Below are positions 15,097 through 24,576 of a stretch of 64,000 bases of DNA, in pieces; the first letter of the stretch is position 1; every line of letters begins with the position of its first letter. Source of the stretch: Beijerinckiaceae bacterium (lineage in GTDB: Bacteria > Pseudomonadota > Alphaproteobacteria > Rhizobiales > Beijerinckiaceae); NCBI GenBank assembly GCA_021324915.1, contig JAJPIC010000028.1, forward strand, positions 91,122-155,121, given 5' to 3'. A program made the translations under genes and the position numbers. The notes under the pieces were generated by a model, which saw only the letters and a list, made by a program, of their open reading frames with translations, was not told where the DNA came from and did not search any database.

Positions 15097-16938
15097 ATGC
15101 TCGTCCTCGGCGTCTCCGCCTTCTATCACGACAGCGCCGCCGCGCTCCTGTGCGACGGCCAGATCGTCGCGGCAGCGCAAGAAGAGCGGTTCACGCGCAA
15201 GAAGCACGATCCTGACTTCCCGGCCAATGCCATCGCTTATTGTCTTGCCGAGGGCAAGGCGGACGGCCGCGCGATCGACCGCATCGTCTTTTACGAAAAG
15301 CCCTTCGTCAAATTCGAGCGCCTGCTCGAGACCTATGTCGCCTTCGCGCCGAAAGGCTTCACTTCCTTTCGCAAGGCCATGCCGCTCTGGATCGGCGAGA
15401 AGCTCTTTCAGCGCGATCTTCTCTTGCGCGAGCTCAAGGCGCTCGATCCGGCGCTCGGCGACAAGGCGAAGCTCAGATTCTGCGAACATCATTATTCGCA
15501 CGCGGCCTCGGCCTATTATCCCTCGCCCTTTGCTTCGGCCCTCGTCCTCACGATGGACGGGGTCGGCGAATGGGCGACGACCACTATGGCGATCGGGCAG
15601 GGCGACGATCTGAACATCGTCAAGGAGATCCGGTTTCCCCATTCGCTCGGGCTGCTCTACTCGGCCTTCACTTATTACACGGGGTTCAAGGTCAATTCAG
15701 GCGAATACAAGGTGATGGGGCTCGCGCCCTATGGCGAGCCGAAATATGCGCAGGCGATCTTCGATCATTTAATCGACGTGAAGGAAGACGGCTCGTTCCG
15801 GCTCAACCTCGACTATTTCTCCTTCTGCACCGGTCTTACGATGACGGATGCGCGATTCGACGCCTTGTTCGGCGGCCCGCCGCGCCGGCCCGATCAATGG
15901 CTCGAACAGCGCCACATGGATCTCGCCGCGTCGATCCAGGCCGTGACCGAGGAAGTCGTCTTGCGGCTCTGCCGCGCGGCTCAAGCCGAAACGGGGCTGA
16001 AGAATCTCTGCCTTGCCGGCGGGGTGGCTTTGAACTGCGTCGCCAATGGCAAGGTGCTGCGTGACGGACACTTCGACGAAATCTTCATTCAGCCCGCGGC
16101 AGGAGATGCCGGCGGGGCGCTAGGGGCAGCTTTTGCCGCCTATTACGACGATCGGCGCGCGGCTGCGCGCAAAAGCCTTCTCAAGCGCCCGGATTCGATG
16201 CAAGGCGCCTATCTCGGACCAGCTTATGCGCAAGCCGATATCGAACAGCGGCTCGATAAGCTCGGCGCAAAATACGAAGTCGTGAGCGAGGACGCGCTCA
16301 TTGCGCAGACCGCGGAAGCGCTCGCCGCCGGCAAGGCCGTCGGCTGGCACCAGGGCCGGATGGAATTCGGCCCGCGCGCATTGGGCGCACGCTCGATCCT
16401 CGGCGATCCGCGCTCGCCGACCATGCAGAAGGCGCTCAACCTCAAGGTCAAATATCGCGAGAGCTTCCGCCCCTTTGCGCCCTCGGTCCTGCGCGAGCGC
16501 GTCGCAGATTGGTTCGAACTCGATTCCGATTCGCCCTACATGCTGCTCGTCGCCGACGTGAAGGCTTCGCGCTGCCGCAAGATGAGCGCGGCCGAGGAGG
16601 CGCTCTTCGGTATCGACAAGCTCAATGTGCTGCGCTCCGAAATTCCGGCCGTCACGCATGTCGATTTTTCGGCGCGCATCCAGACGGTGCATAAGGAAAC
16701 AAATCCTCGCTATCACGCGCTCCTGAGCCGGTTCGAAGAACTGACCGGCTGTCCGGTGCTCGTGAATACGAGCTTCAACGTGCGCGGGGAACCGATCGTC
16801 TGTACGCCGGAAGATGCCTTCGCTTGTTTCATGGGAACCGAGATCGAATTTCTCGCTATCGGCAATTGCATCTTGCATAAAGAACGGCAGAACAAAGATC
16901 TTGCGCGCGATTATAAGCACGCCTTCGATCCGGATTGA
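15097..16938 (+). CDS. NodU/CmcH-family carbamoyltransferase
   Basis: A 613-residue enzyme that should transfer the carbamoyl group of carbamoyl phosphate to a hydroxyl. The N-terminal Kae1-like half starts LVLGVSAFYHDSAAALL with the H-D pair at 11-12, continues through EHHYSHAASAYYPSPF and a G-E-Y-K-V-M-G-L-A-P-Y-G motif, and ends near LAGGVALNCVANG. The C-terminal carbamoyltransferase half has EFGPRALGARSILGDPR, RESFRPFAPSVL and NTSFNVRGEPIV. All are diagnostic. The acceptor is unknown. It lies 10 bp after DUF5989 and shares a transcript with a membrane SGNH protein, so a cell-surface or lipid-linked product is plausible. Confidence 0.93.
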   Translation: MLVLGVSAFYHDSAAALLCDGQIVAAAQEERFTRKKHDPDFPANAIAYCLAEGKADGRAIDRIVFYEKPFVKFERLLETYVAFAPKGFTSFRKAMPLWIGEKLFQRDLLLRELKALDPALGDKAKLRFCEHHYSHAASAYYPSPFASALVLTMDGVGEWATTTMAIGQGDDLNIVKEIRFPHSLGLLYSAFTYYTGFKVNSGEYKVMGLAPYGEPKYAQAIFDHLIDVKEDGSFRLNLDYFSFCTGLTMTDARFDALFGGPPRRPDQWLEQRHMDLAASIQAVTEEVVLRLCRAAQAETGLKNLCLAGGVALNCVANGKVLRDGHFDEIFIQPAAGDAGGALGAAFAAYYDDRRAAARKSLLKRPDSMQGAYLGPAYAQADIEQRLDKLGAKYEVVSEDALIAQTAEALAAGKAVGWHQGRMEFGPRALGARSILGDPRSPTMQKALNLKVKYRESFRPFAPSVLRERVADWFELDSDSPYMLLVADVKASRCRKMSAAEEALFGIDKLNVLRSEIPAVTHVDFSARIQTVHKETNPRYHALLSRFEELTGCPVLVNTSFNVRGEPIVCTPEDAFACFMGTEIEFLAIGNCILHKERQNKDLARDYKHAFDPD

Positions 16939-16958
16939 GGGCTCGATCCTTTACTTCC

Positions 16959-18164
16959 ATGGATGTCTTGCGCTTCGAGAACAAGGATGCCGCGGAAGTC
17001 GCGCGTGTCGCGGGGCATGCGATTTCGGTACGCCGGGGGATCGTCTATGTCGCCATACCGCTCACGCTCGTCCTTACTGCCGTCGTTGTAACCGTTGTCG
17101 CATATTCCAAATACACGCGCGGCATCTATCTCTCGCTCGGCTTCTTGCTCGCCGCGGATCTCGCCATTGCGCTGCGCGGGGGATGGCGCAACGCGACAAC
17201 GATGCTCGCGAGCCTTCTCTTGGGCCTTGCGGCGATCGAGCTCGCTTGCGCCGCTTTGGCGTCTCCTCAGCCGGTCTATCCGCGCGGCTTTTCGGTCTCT
17301 CGTCCCATTCTCGGCTGGGGGCCTTCGGCGCCCGGCGTCTATCGCAGCTGGGAGGCCGGGCCGAAAGGCGGACGCACCTATGACGTCAATTACAGCATCG
17401 ATGATCATCTCTTGCGCCGCACTTTGTCGGGACCGAACGGGCCCGCCATCGCCTTCTTCGGCTGCTCCTTCATGTTCGGCCAGGGTCTGCCCGATTCCGA
17501 AACTCTGCCGCAGATCTATGCCGATCTCGCGGGTCGCAAGACAAAGGTGCTCAACTTCGGCTTTCCGGGTTACGGGCCGCAGCAGATGTTGCGCGCGCTC
17601 GAAACTGGGCTTTTCGATCCGCTGCTCGCCGGTGCAAAGACCTTCGTGTTCGAGACGGCGGCCCGGCATGCGGATCGCGCCGCCTGTCATGCCTCCTATG
17701 TCACGCGCGCGCCGCGCTACGAATTGCACGGCGACGAGCCGGTCTACGCCGGCCGATGCGCTGAAGGCCTCCGGCGCGTCTTTCGCGACGTTGTGGTCGG
17801 CAGCGCGACCTATCATCGTTTGGTCGAGCCGCTCGTCGACACTGCGACACCGGCCGATATCGACCTTTATATCGCGGAACTGCGCCGCAGCGCCGAGCTC
17901 GCCAAGGAAAAATATGGCGCGCGGCTCGTTGTGCTCTATCTGCCCGACGACGGCGATTACCTGAAGAATTCCGGCATAACCGACACAATGATCAAGGAGA
18001 GATTGCGCCGCTCCGGGCTCGAGCTCATCGACGCCAGCCTCGCCCCGCAGGATTTCCCGGGCATCGCGCTCAAGATTCCGGGCGACGGCCACCCGACCGG
18101 CGCCGCCAATCGCGCCCGCGCGGCGCTGCTCAAAGCCTATCTCGAGACATCGGCGGCGAAATAG
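16959..18164 (+). CDS. Membrane-anchored SGNH hydrolase-like protein
   Basis: About 401 residues. Three N-terminal hydrophobic spans (IVYVAIPLTLVLTAVVVTVV, GIYLSLGFLLAADLAIAL and MLASLLLGLAAIELACAAL) precede a soluble SGNH-like domain. The nucleophile block is FFGCSFMFGQGL, where the usual GDS is GCS. An oxyanion-type block GFPGYGPQQML follows, and the acid-base pair is GDGHPTGAAN near the C-terminus. This architecture is regularly linked to SxtJ/carbamoyltransferase clusters. Esterase or acyltransferase activity on the carbamoylated product is a guess. The ATG at 16959 is preferred. A TTG at 16935 would overlap the upstream stop. It is convergent with dnaN. Confidence 0.8.
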   Translation: MDVLRFENKDAAEVARVAGHAISVRRGIVYVAIPLTLVLTAVVVTVVAYSKYTRGIYLSLGFLLAADLAIALRGGWRNATTMLASLLLGLAAIELACAALASPQPVYPRGFSVSRPILGWGPSAPGVYRSWEAGPKGGRTYDVNYSIDDHLLRRTLSGPNGPAIAFFGCSFMFGQGLPDSETLPQIYADLAGRKTKVLNFGFPGYGPQQMLRALETGLFDPLLAGAKTFVFETAARHADRAACHASYVTRAPRYELHGDEPVYAGRCAEGLRRVFRDVVVGSATYHRLVEPLVDTATPADIDLYIAELRRSAELAKEKYGARLVVLYLPDDGDYLKNSGITDTMIKERLRRSGLELIDASLAPQDFPGIALKIPGDGHPTGAANRARAALLKAYLETSAAK

Positions 18165-18165
18165 G

Positions 18166-19284
18166 TCAAACCCGCATCGGCATCAGCACATAGAGCGCGG
18201 CGGCCCCTTCGCGATCGAGGACGAGCGTCGGCGAGCCGGCATCGGCCAGCTTGAAAAGGGCGGTATCGCCGTCGAGCTGGCCGGTGATGTCGAGCAGGTA
18301 GCGGGCGTTGAATCCGATATCGATGGGCGCCGCGTCGTAATCGACTTCGAGCTCCTCGACCGCCGAGCCGGAATCCGGGTTGTTCACGGAGAGCGTGAGC
18401 TTGCCGTCGGCTATTCCGAGCTTCACCGCGCGGCCGCGTTCGGACGAGATGGTCGAGACGCGATCGACGGCCTGCTGGAACGGAACGCGATCGACGGTCA
18501 GATATTTGTCGTTGGCGGTCGGAATGACGCGCGCATAATCCGGAAATGTGCCGTCGATGAGCTTGGTCGTCAGTACGACGTCGTCGAAGCTGAAACGCGC
18601 CTTGGTCGGTGAGATTTCGACCGTGACCTCCTGCGCCAAATCCTCGATCAGCTTTTGCACCTCGCTCACCGCCTTGCGCGGAATGATGACGCCCGGCAGG
18701 CCGACTGCGCCGGGGGGCGCCGCGATTTCGACGCGTGCCAATCTGTGGCCGTCGGTCGCAACCGCCCGCAGCATCGGGTGCCCCTCGGACTCGATCGCGT
18801 GCAGATAGATGCCATTGAGGTAATAGCGCGTCTCTTCGTTCGAAATGGCGAACTGCGTCTTGTCGATCAGCTTCTTGAGATCGGCGGCGGACAATTTGAA
18901 TTTATGCGTGAAGTCGGAAGCCGTGAGATCGGGAAAGTCGCTTTCGGGCAGCGCCTGCAGCTGAAAACGCGAGCGGCCGGAGCGCAGAAGAAATTGGGCG
19001 CTATCCTCGCCGCCTTCGAGGGAGATCTGCGCGCCCTCCGGCAATTTGCGGACGACCTCGTAGAGGATATGCGCCGGCAGCGTCGTCGCACCCGCCTGAC
19101 CGACGTCGGCGGGAATGCGCTCGGTGACTTCGAGGTCGAGATCGGTGGCCTTCAACAGCACCGAGCGGCCTTCCGCCGCAAACAGCACGTTGGAGAGAAT
19201 GGGGATCGTCGTGCGTCGCTCAACGACGCGATGCATATGGCTCAGCGCCTTTACGAGGGCAGCTCTTTCGAGAGTTACTTGCAT
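18166..19284 (-). CDS. dnaN: DNA polymerase III sliding clamp (beta subunit)
   Basis: A 372-residue sliding clamp. It starts MQVTLERAALVKALSHMHRV, has the family segment RRTTIPILSNVLF, and ends with the clamp C-terminus ALYVLMPMRV. Three repeated clamp domains of about 120 residues fit the length. It confers processivity on DNA polymerase III as a ring around DNA. dnaA and recF are not adjacent, which is common in alphaproteobacteria. The gene ends 1 bp from the convergent SGNH gene and diverges from the PBP gene. Confidence 0.97.
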   Translation of the reverse strand: MQVTLERAALVKALSHMHRVVERRTTIPILSNVLFAAEGRSVLLKATDLDLEVTERIPADVGQAGATTLPAHILYEVVRKLPEGAQISLEGGEDSAQFLLRSGRSRFQLQALPESDFPDLTASDFTHKFKLSAADLKKLIDKTQFAISNEETRYYLNGIYLHAIESEGHPMLRAVATDGHRLARVEIAAPPGAVGLPGVIIPRKAVSEVQKLIEDLAQEVTVEISPTKARFSFDDVVLTTKLIDGTFPDYARVIPTANDKYLTVDRVPFQQAVDRVSTISSERGRAVKLGIADGKLTLSVNNPDSGSAVEELEVDYDAAPIDIGFNARYLLDITGQLDGDTALFKLADAGSPTLVLDREGAAALYVLMPMRV

Positions 19285-19499
19285 GTGACAAACCCAATCT
19301 GCTCAACCCGTGCCGGCCACCCCGCCGGGGGCGCAACTGTGGCGCGGCTATGGCGAAATCGCAAGCGAAGGGCCGGCCAAATGCCCAACATTCCTCGCGC
19401 CGGCGCTTATTTTACCCCACCTTAATCCGCCCGCTCTAGCCTTGATCTGCCCGTCGCGGACCTCGCGTTCGGCGGGATGTCTCCATCAGGCGCACGGGC

Positions 19500-21608
19500 A
19501 TGGCCAAGGGCAGCGGCGCGCGGCGCGAACCGACCTTCGAGGACGAGGAAGAAGACGAGCGGCCGCGGCGCCGAAAGCGAAGGCGCTCGCTCCTCGGCGC
19601 CCTGGTCTATTGGTCGCTGATGCTCGTCATCTGGGGTGCCGTCGGCGCAACCTGCCTCGTTCTCTACTACGCGGCGCAATTGCCGCCGATCGACCAACTC
19701 GCCGTTCCGAAGCGCCCGCCCAATATCGCGATCCTTGCCGACGACGGTTCGCTGCTGGCCAATCGCGGCGATACGGGGGGCGCCGCTATCCACCTTTCGG
19801 AACTGCCGGACTATCTGCCCAAAGCCTTTATCGCGATCGAGGACCGCCGCTTCTACCAACATTGGGGCGTCGATCCGCTCGGCATTCTGCGCGCGCTCTT
19901 CCGCGATGCCATCGGCCGGGGCTCAATGGAAGGCGGCTCGACGCTGACCCAGCAGCTCGCCAAGAACCTGTTCCTGACCCAAGAGCGCACGCTCTCGCGC
20001 AAAATCCAGGAAGCGATCCTCGCCGTCTGGCTCGAACATAAATATTCGAAGGATCAGATCCTCGAGCTCTATTTGAACCGCGTCTATTTCGGCTCGGGCG
20101 CGTTCGGCGTCGAAGCCGCCGCACAGAAATATTTCGGCCATAGCGCGCGCACTGTGACTTTGCCGGAAGCCGCCATGCTTGCCGGCCTCATGAAGGCGCC
20201 GACGCGCTATGCGCCGAACCATAATCTCTCCGCCGCCATCGACCGCGCCACCGACGTCATCACCGCCATGGCGCAGGAGGGCTATATCACCGAGGCGCAG
20301 GCGAGCCTGGCGCTGGCGCGCCCCGCACAGCCGGTCAGCGGAAAGGGCTCGGGTTCGGTCAATTACGTCGCCGATTACGTGATGGATCAACTCGACGATA
20401 CGATCGGGGCGATCGACCAGGACATCGTCGTCTCGACCACGATCAGCGCCAAATTGCAATCTGCGGCGGAACACGCACTCACGGAAGAGCTCGACGCGAA
20501 GGGCGGACATTATGGCGTCAGTCAAGGGGCGCTGGTGGCGCTCGACCCAGACGGGGCTTTGCGCGCGCTCGTCGGCGGGCGCAGCTATGCGGAGAGCCAG
20601 TTCGACCGGGCGGTCGCTGCCAAGCGGCAGCCGGGTTCGACTTTCAAGCCCTTCGTCTATTTGACCGCGCTCGAACGCGGACTGACCCCCGACACGGTGC
20701 GTAACGACGCGCCGATCAATATCAGAGGCTGGCGGCCGGAAGATTATGAGCGCCAATATCTGGGGCCGGTGACGCTCACGAGGGCCCTGGCGCTGTCGCT
20801 CAATACGGTTGCGGTGCGGGTCGGTCTCGAGGTCGGGCCGGGCGCCGTCATCAAAACCGCGCATCGGCTCGGCATCACCTCGGATCTGCAGGCCAATGCC
20901 TCGATCGCGCTCGGCACGTCGGAAGTCACGCCGCTGGAACTCGTGACCGCCTATGTCCCCTTCGCCAACGGCGGGGTCGGCGTCGAACCCTATGTGATCA
21001 CCAAGATCCGCACGGCGCGCGGCAAGCTCCTCTTCAAGCACGAAGAGGAAGATTATCCGCGCGTCATCGAGCCCGAATATGTCGCGATGATGAACTCGAT
21101 GTTGCGCGAGACGTTGGTAAGCGGCACCGCGCGGAGGGCGGAATTGCCCGGCTGGGATGCGGCCGGCAAGACCGGCACGAGCCAGGATTTTCGCGACGCC
21201 TGGTTCGTCGGCTACACGAGCCGGCTCGTTGCCGGCGTCTGGCTCGGCAATGACGACAACGCGCCGACAAAAAAAGCATCAGGCGGCAGCCTGCCGGTCG
21301 AGATCTGGTCGAAGTTCATGCGTGTGGCGCATGAGGATTTGTCACCTCAGCCGCTTCCCGGCGGCACTTGGAGCGCGCCGCAGACACAATCGATTCCGAT
21401 CGCGAGCGATATCTTCAATTTTCTGACCGGGCAGGATCATGCGAACCCGGCGCATGAGAGAGCGGGACCGCCGATCGCGCTCGGCCAAGCTCCGATGCAC
21501 GTCGCGCCGCGGACGGCGCGGCGCGAAGATAATGGGCTTGTTCCGCCCGCTTCCATTCCGAACGGCCAGGCGGCGGATCAGAACAAGCCGTTCTTCGGAT
21601 TGTTCTAG
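19500..21608 (+). CDS. Class A penicillin-binding protein (PBP1A family)
   Basis: A 702-residue bifunctional peptidoglycan synthase. A cytoplasmic charged tail (EDEEEDERPRRRKRRR) precedes one membrane span. The GT51 glycosyltransferase domain has IAIEDRRFYQHWGVD, GGSTLTQQLAKNLFL and R-K-I-Q-E-A. The transpeptidase domain has S380-x-x-K383 in GSTFKPF, a S-L-N motif (ALSLNTVAVR) and KTGTS. The length is shorter than E. coli PBP1a (about 850) because the OB-like insertion is missing, as in many alphaproteobacteria. The acidic/basic N-terminus is a likely interaction segment. The start at 19500 is an ATG. No partner gene is adjacent. Confidence 0.93.
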   Translation: MAKGSGARREPTFEDEEEDERPRRRKRRRSLLGALVYWSLMLVIWGAVGATCLVLYYAAQLPPIDQLAVPKRPPNIAILADDGSLLANRGDTGGAAIHLSELPDYLPKAFIAIEDRRFYQHWGVDPLGILRALFRDAIGRGSMEGGSTLTQQLAKNLFLTQERTLSRKIQEAILAVWLEHKYSKDQILELYLNRVYFGSGAFGVEAAAQKYFGHSARTVTLPEAAMLAGLMKAPTRYAPNHNLSAAIDRATDVITAMAQEGYITEAQASLALARPAQPVSGKGSGSVNYVADYVMDQLDDTIGAIDQDIVVSTTISAKLQSAAEHALTEELDAKGGHYGVSQGALVALDPDGALRALVGGRSYAESQFDRAVAAKRQPGSTFKPFVYLTALERGLTPDTVRNDAPINIRGWRPEDYERQYLGPVTLTRALALSLNTVAVRVGLEVGPGAVIKTAHRLGITSDLQANASIALGTSEVTPLELVTAYVPFANGGVGVEPYVITKIRTARGKLLFKHEEEDYPRVIEPEYVAMMNSMLRETLVSGTARRAELPGWDAAGKTGTSQDFRDAWFVGYTSRLVAGVWLGNDDNAPTKKASGGSLPVEIWSKFMRVAHEDLSPQPLPGGTWSAPQTQSIPIASDIFNFLTGQDHANPAHERAGPPIALGQAPMHVAPRTARREDNGLVPPASIPNGQAADQNKPFFGLF

Positions 21609-21689
21609 GCTCGGTCAACCTCCCGATGACGCGGATCCGCGTGCACTCATAATGCGTGCGGGCGTAGCCTTTTCTTTTCAGAGGGTGCG

Positions 21690-21947
21690 TCAGTGCACGC
21701 TGACCGTCTCGAGCTCGTGCTGCATTGCATTGGCGAGCGCTGCGTCGCGCGAATCGGTGAGCACGATCGGCACGCCGTCCGCGCCAAGGAGGGCAAAGAG
21801 CTGCAGACCGGGCTGGATTGGCGGAGCCTGCGGAAAGAGCTTGGAGACGTCCTCCGAGCGCATTTCGCGGACATAGGCGAGCGAGCCGCCGCCCAAATGG
21901 GCGAATTGCTCTTCGCTGAAAGGTGGGGATTTGGTCCGGTCCAACAT
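21690..21947 (-). CDS. DUF1150 family protein
   Basis: An 85-residue soluble protein (MLDRTKSPPFSEEQFAHLGG...YVREMRSEDVSKLFPQAPPI...LFALLGADGVPIVLTDSRDAALANA). The Y-V-R-x-M and L-x-x-x-D-G-x-P-x-x-L-x-D-S motifs are typical of DUF1150, a family of unknown function found next to small heat shock genes in Rhizobiales. The ATG at 21945-21947 follows AGAAGGAG, a strong ribosome binding site. It lies 47 bp after the hsp20 stop codon, so the two are probably co-transcribed. It is convergent with the PBP gene. Confidence 0.87.
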   Translation of the reverse strand: MLDRTKSPPFSEEQFAHLGGGSLAYVREMRSEDVSKLFPQAPPIQPGLQLFALLGADGVPIVLTDSRDAALANAMQHELETVSVH

Positions 21948-21994
21948 TGTCACTCCTTCTGCGGTCTCTCGGAGACCCGCACGGATGCGAACCA

Positions 21995-22414
21995 TCAGTC
22001 TCGCATCATGATCTCGATCTTCTTAACCATTCGTGCCGGTTCAGGCCGAATCAGATCGATCGTGAGCAGTCCATTGGTAAGATCGGCTCCGGCAACCTGC
22101 ATTCCGTCGGCGAGCAGGAACACGCGTTGAAATTGGCGCGCTGCAATGCCGCGATGCAGGAACTGGCGCTCCCTTTCCTCCTTCTGCCGGCCGCGGACGA
22201 CGAGCTGTCTCTCCTCGACCTCGATCTCCAATTGGTCGCGGACAAAGCCTGCCACGGCCAAGGTGATTCTGATCCGTTCGGCTTGCCCGCCGCTTTCGGC
22301 GATCCGCTCGATATTATAGGGCGGATAACCGTCGGCGGCCTTTGCCACCCGATCGATCGCCCGTTCGAACTCGTCGAAGCCGAGCAGAAAAGGCGATTGC
22401 AACGTGCGTGACAT
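21995..22414 (-). CDS. Small heat shock protein (Hsp20/IbpA type)
   Basis: A 140-residue alpha-crystallin-domain chaperone that holds unfolding proteins for refolding by DnaK/ClpB. The start MSRTLQSPFLLGFDEFERAID resembles rhizobial Hsp proteins. The alpha-crystallin core spans about 40-130, with the loop YPPYNIERI and conserved A-x-x-x-x-G-L-L motif as GADLTNGLLTIDL. The C-terminal tail RPEPARMVKKIEI carries the I-x-I-like motif. The ATG at 22412-22414 is chosen because it matches the family N-terminus. A longer frame adds a basic, non-conserved leader. The region upstream has a weak hairpin near the start, but no clear ROSE thermometer. Confidence 0.9.
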   Translation of the reverse strand: MSRTLQSPFLLGFDEFERAIDRVAKAADGYPPYNIERIAESGGQAERIRITLAVAGFVRDQLEIEVEERQLVVRGRQKEERERQFLHRGIAARQFQRVFLLADGMQVAGADLTNGLLTIDLIRPEPARMVKKIEIMMRD

Positions 22415-22624
22415 GAGCGAAGCCTTCAGGCCTTCGTGGTGGAGGCCCGCAAGGCGCCTCCGTCTCGAAAATATGGAGGGCGGGCCGGCGCGTTCAAGGC
22501 CGGCGCGTCGAGGTCGGCGCGCCTGAGTAGCTGCCCAAAGGTGGAAGCCGGCTTTGGAAATCCGATGCTGAAACAAAAACCTACCGGCGCGGCGCCGATA
22601 GATCCACTGGCGCTTTCGGTGCAG

Positions 22625-23620
22625 CTACATAGCGCTCGGCAGCACGCGGTCCGGCGGCCGATGTCCGTCCATGAAGGTCTTGACGTTGACGATGACCTTC
22701 TCGCCCATGTCGATGCGGCCCTCGCGCGTCGCCGAACCCATGTGCGGAAGAAGCGTCACCTTGCCCGCATTGGCGAGCTTGACGAGCTTGGGCGAGATCG
22801 CCGGCTCATGTTCGAACACATCGAGGCCTGCACCGGCAAGCTCGCCCGTTTCCAGCATTTCGATCAGCGCGTCCTCGTCGATGATCTCGCCGCGCGCCGT
22901 GTTGACGATGATCGCATGCGGGCGAAGATATTTGAGCCGACGCGCCGAAAGCAGATGATAGGTGGCGGGCGTATGCGGACAATTGACCGAGACAATGTCC
23001 ATGCGCGCCAGCATCTGATCGAGCGATTCCCAATAGGTCGCTTCGAGCGCCTCTTCGATCGCCGGCGCGACGCGGCGGCGGTTGTGATAATGGATCTGCA
23101 AGCCGAACGCCATCGCGCGTCGTGCGACCGCCTGGCCGATGCGGCCCATCCCGACGATGCCGAGTCTCTTGCCGGTGATTCTCGCGCCGAGCATCCAGGT
23201 CGGCGACCAGCCGCCCCAATTGCCCGCCGGAATGATGTTGGCGCCTTCGACGAGGCGGCGCGCGACGGAAAGGATCAGCGCCATCGTCATGTCGGCCGTG
23301 TCCTGCGTCAGCACGCCTGGCGTATTCGTGACCGTGATGCCGCGCTTCACCGCTGTGCCGACGTCGATATTGTCGACGCCATTGCCGAAATTCGCGATCA
23401 ATTTGAGCTGGCTGCCGGCCTTCTCGATCAACGCCGCATCGATCCGATCGGTGACCGTCGGAACGAGGACATCGGCGACATTCACGGCCTCGGCGAGCTC
23501 GGCCTCGGACAGCGGCTTGTCCTCGAGGTTGAGTCGCGCGTCGAAAAGCTCGCACATGCGCGTCTCGACGATGTCCGGCAATTTGCGCGTGACGATAACG
23601 AGAGGCTTCCTTTTGCCCAT
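22625..23620 (-). CDS. D-2-hydroxyacid dehydrogenase (glyoxylate reductase type)
   Basis: A 331-residue NAD(P)-dependent dehydrogenase. The nucleotide fold shows LGIVGMGRIGQAVARRA with N-R-R-R following strand 2, which favours NADP. Catalytic residues are the arginine in VNTARGEIID, the glutamate in ISPKL-adjacent EHEPA, and the histidine in LLPHMGSATREGR. The sequence NFGNGVDNIDV is the glyoxylate reductase signature. The likely role is reduction of glyoxylate or hydroxypyruvate, for example in one-carbon or photorespiratory-type flux. The start is the ATG at 23620. It diverges from the SH3 gene. Confidence 0.9.
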   Translation of the reverse strand: MGKRKPLVIVTRKLPDIVETRMCELFDARLNLEDKPLSEAELAEAVNVADVLVPTVTDRIDAALIEKAGSQLKLIANFGNGVDNIDVGTAVKRGITVTNTPGVLTQDTADMTMALILSVARRLVEGANIIPAGNWGGWSPTWMLGARITGKRLGIVGMGRIGQAVARRAMAFGLQIHYHNRRRVAPAIEEALEATYWESLDQMLARMDIVSVNCPHTPATYHLLSARRLKYLRPHAIIVNTARGEIIDEDALIEMLETGELAGAGLDVFEHEPAISPKLVKLANAGKVTLLPHMGSATREGRIDMGEKVIVNVKTFMDGHRPPDRVLPSAM

Positions 23621-23961
23621 TCTTCATCCCGTGTTGGGCCGCTTGCGGGGGCCGCGGCGCCGATCTTCTCGCACGAACCCTCGGCGCCGGGTCGGCCAAG
23701 GACGAGATCGGGCCTTGGCATTTGGCCCCGATCCGCCGGCCTCTCTAGCAGATGGGCATCCAAACACAAGAATGGCAAGGCGAACGGCTCATGCGACCGG
23801 TCCAGCCTGCGAAGCCGCCGCGGCGGCGCGTAAACAGGAGACCACAGGTCACGATTGGCGCAAAATCGATGGCCATATTGCACGCGGCGCCGAATCGCAT
23901 CTCCCGGATGGCCGGCACTGTGCTAGGTGCAGCGTGTTCGGACGGTTCTCGGATTCATCGG
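23621..23961. other. Intergenic region between dehydrogenase and SH3 genes
   Basis: About 340 bp if the downstream start at 23962 is used. The SH3 frame is open from 23752, but its first 70 codons are Arg/Ala-rich and precede the signal peptide, so I treat them as untranslated. No hairpin with T-tract and no small gene seen. Confidence 0.4.
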
Positions 23962-24537
23962 ATGGCGGCACGTCGAATTGAAAGCATAAGCGTGCGGCGC
24001 AGCCTCAAATTCTTGTGGATGTGCGGCTTCGCCTTCATTCTCGGCGGCCTTGCCGTGCCGGCACATGCCGAGACCGCCGCACAAGAAGAGGGCCAACAGG
24101 TCGGGCGCGTGAGCGGCCTGCCGCTGCCGCGTTTCGTCAGCCTCAAGTTCGACCGGGTCAATCTCCGCGAGGGCCCTTCGAAGGATCATCGCACGACCTG
24201 GATTTACGAACGCGCCGGGCTGCCGATCGAAGTTACCGCCGAGTTCGGAATTTGGCGCAAGGTGCGCGATTCGGACGGAACGGAAGGTTGGGTGTTGCAC
24301 ACTGTCCTCTCCGGACGCCGCACGGCCATTATCGCGCCGTGGAAAAAGGGCGAGGCCTTTCCGCTCTATGCCCAGCCCGCCGCGGATTCCGATCCCGTCG
24401 CGCGCCTGGAAACCGGCGTAATCGGCAGTATCCACTCATGCGACGGCAAATGGTGCGAGATCTCGGGAGAGGGATTCGACGGTTACATCCAGCAGACCCT
24501 GCTGTGGGGCGTCTATCCCAACGAGAAGATCGAATGA
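23962..24537 (+). CDS. Exported bacterial SH3-domain protein
   Basis: About 191 residues. A signal peptide (RRSLKFLWMCGFAFILGGLAVPAHAE) is followed by two SH3-like units. The first has FDRVNLREGPSKDHRTTWIYER and the W-x-K-V-R-D motif (FGIWRKVRDSDGTEGWVLH), and the second covers the C-terminal CDGKWCEISGEGFDGYIQQ. SH3b domains bind peptidoglycan or envelope partners. The ATG at 23962 places the signal peptide at the N-terminus. Starts at 23752 or 23869 would give an unlikely long pre-signal leader. The two cysteines in C-x-x-x-W-C could form a disulfide in the periplasm. Confidence 0.85.
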   Translation: MAARRIESISVRRSLKFLWMCGFAFILGGLAVPAHAETAAQEEGQQVGRVSGLPLPRFVSLKFDRVNLREGPSKDHRTTWIYERAGLPIEVTAEFGIWRKVRDSDGTEGWVLHTVLSGRRTAIIAPWKKGEAFPLYAQPAADSDPVARLETGVIGSIHSCDGKWCEISGEGFDGYIQQTLLWGVYPNEKIE

Positions 24538-24576
24538 GCCGTCCGCTCGGGGAGCGGCGGCCCAGGATTTGCCGCT

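Noticed and set aside
21629..21642. 14-base palindrome ACGCGGATCCGCGT between the PBP and DUF1150 genes
   Set aside because: It is in a convergent gap, lacks a T-tract, and such GC palindromes are frequent in this genome.
22415..22500. ROSE-type RNA thermometer upstream of hsp20
   Set aside because: A short CGAAG/CTTCG pairing lies near the start, but the conserved ROSE anti-SD segment and the SD are not clear enough.
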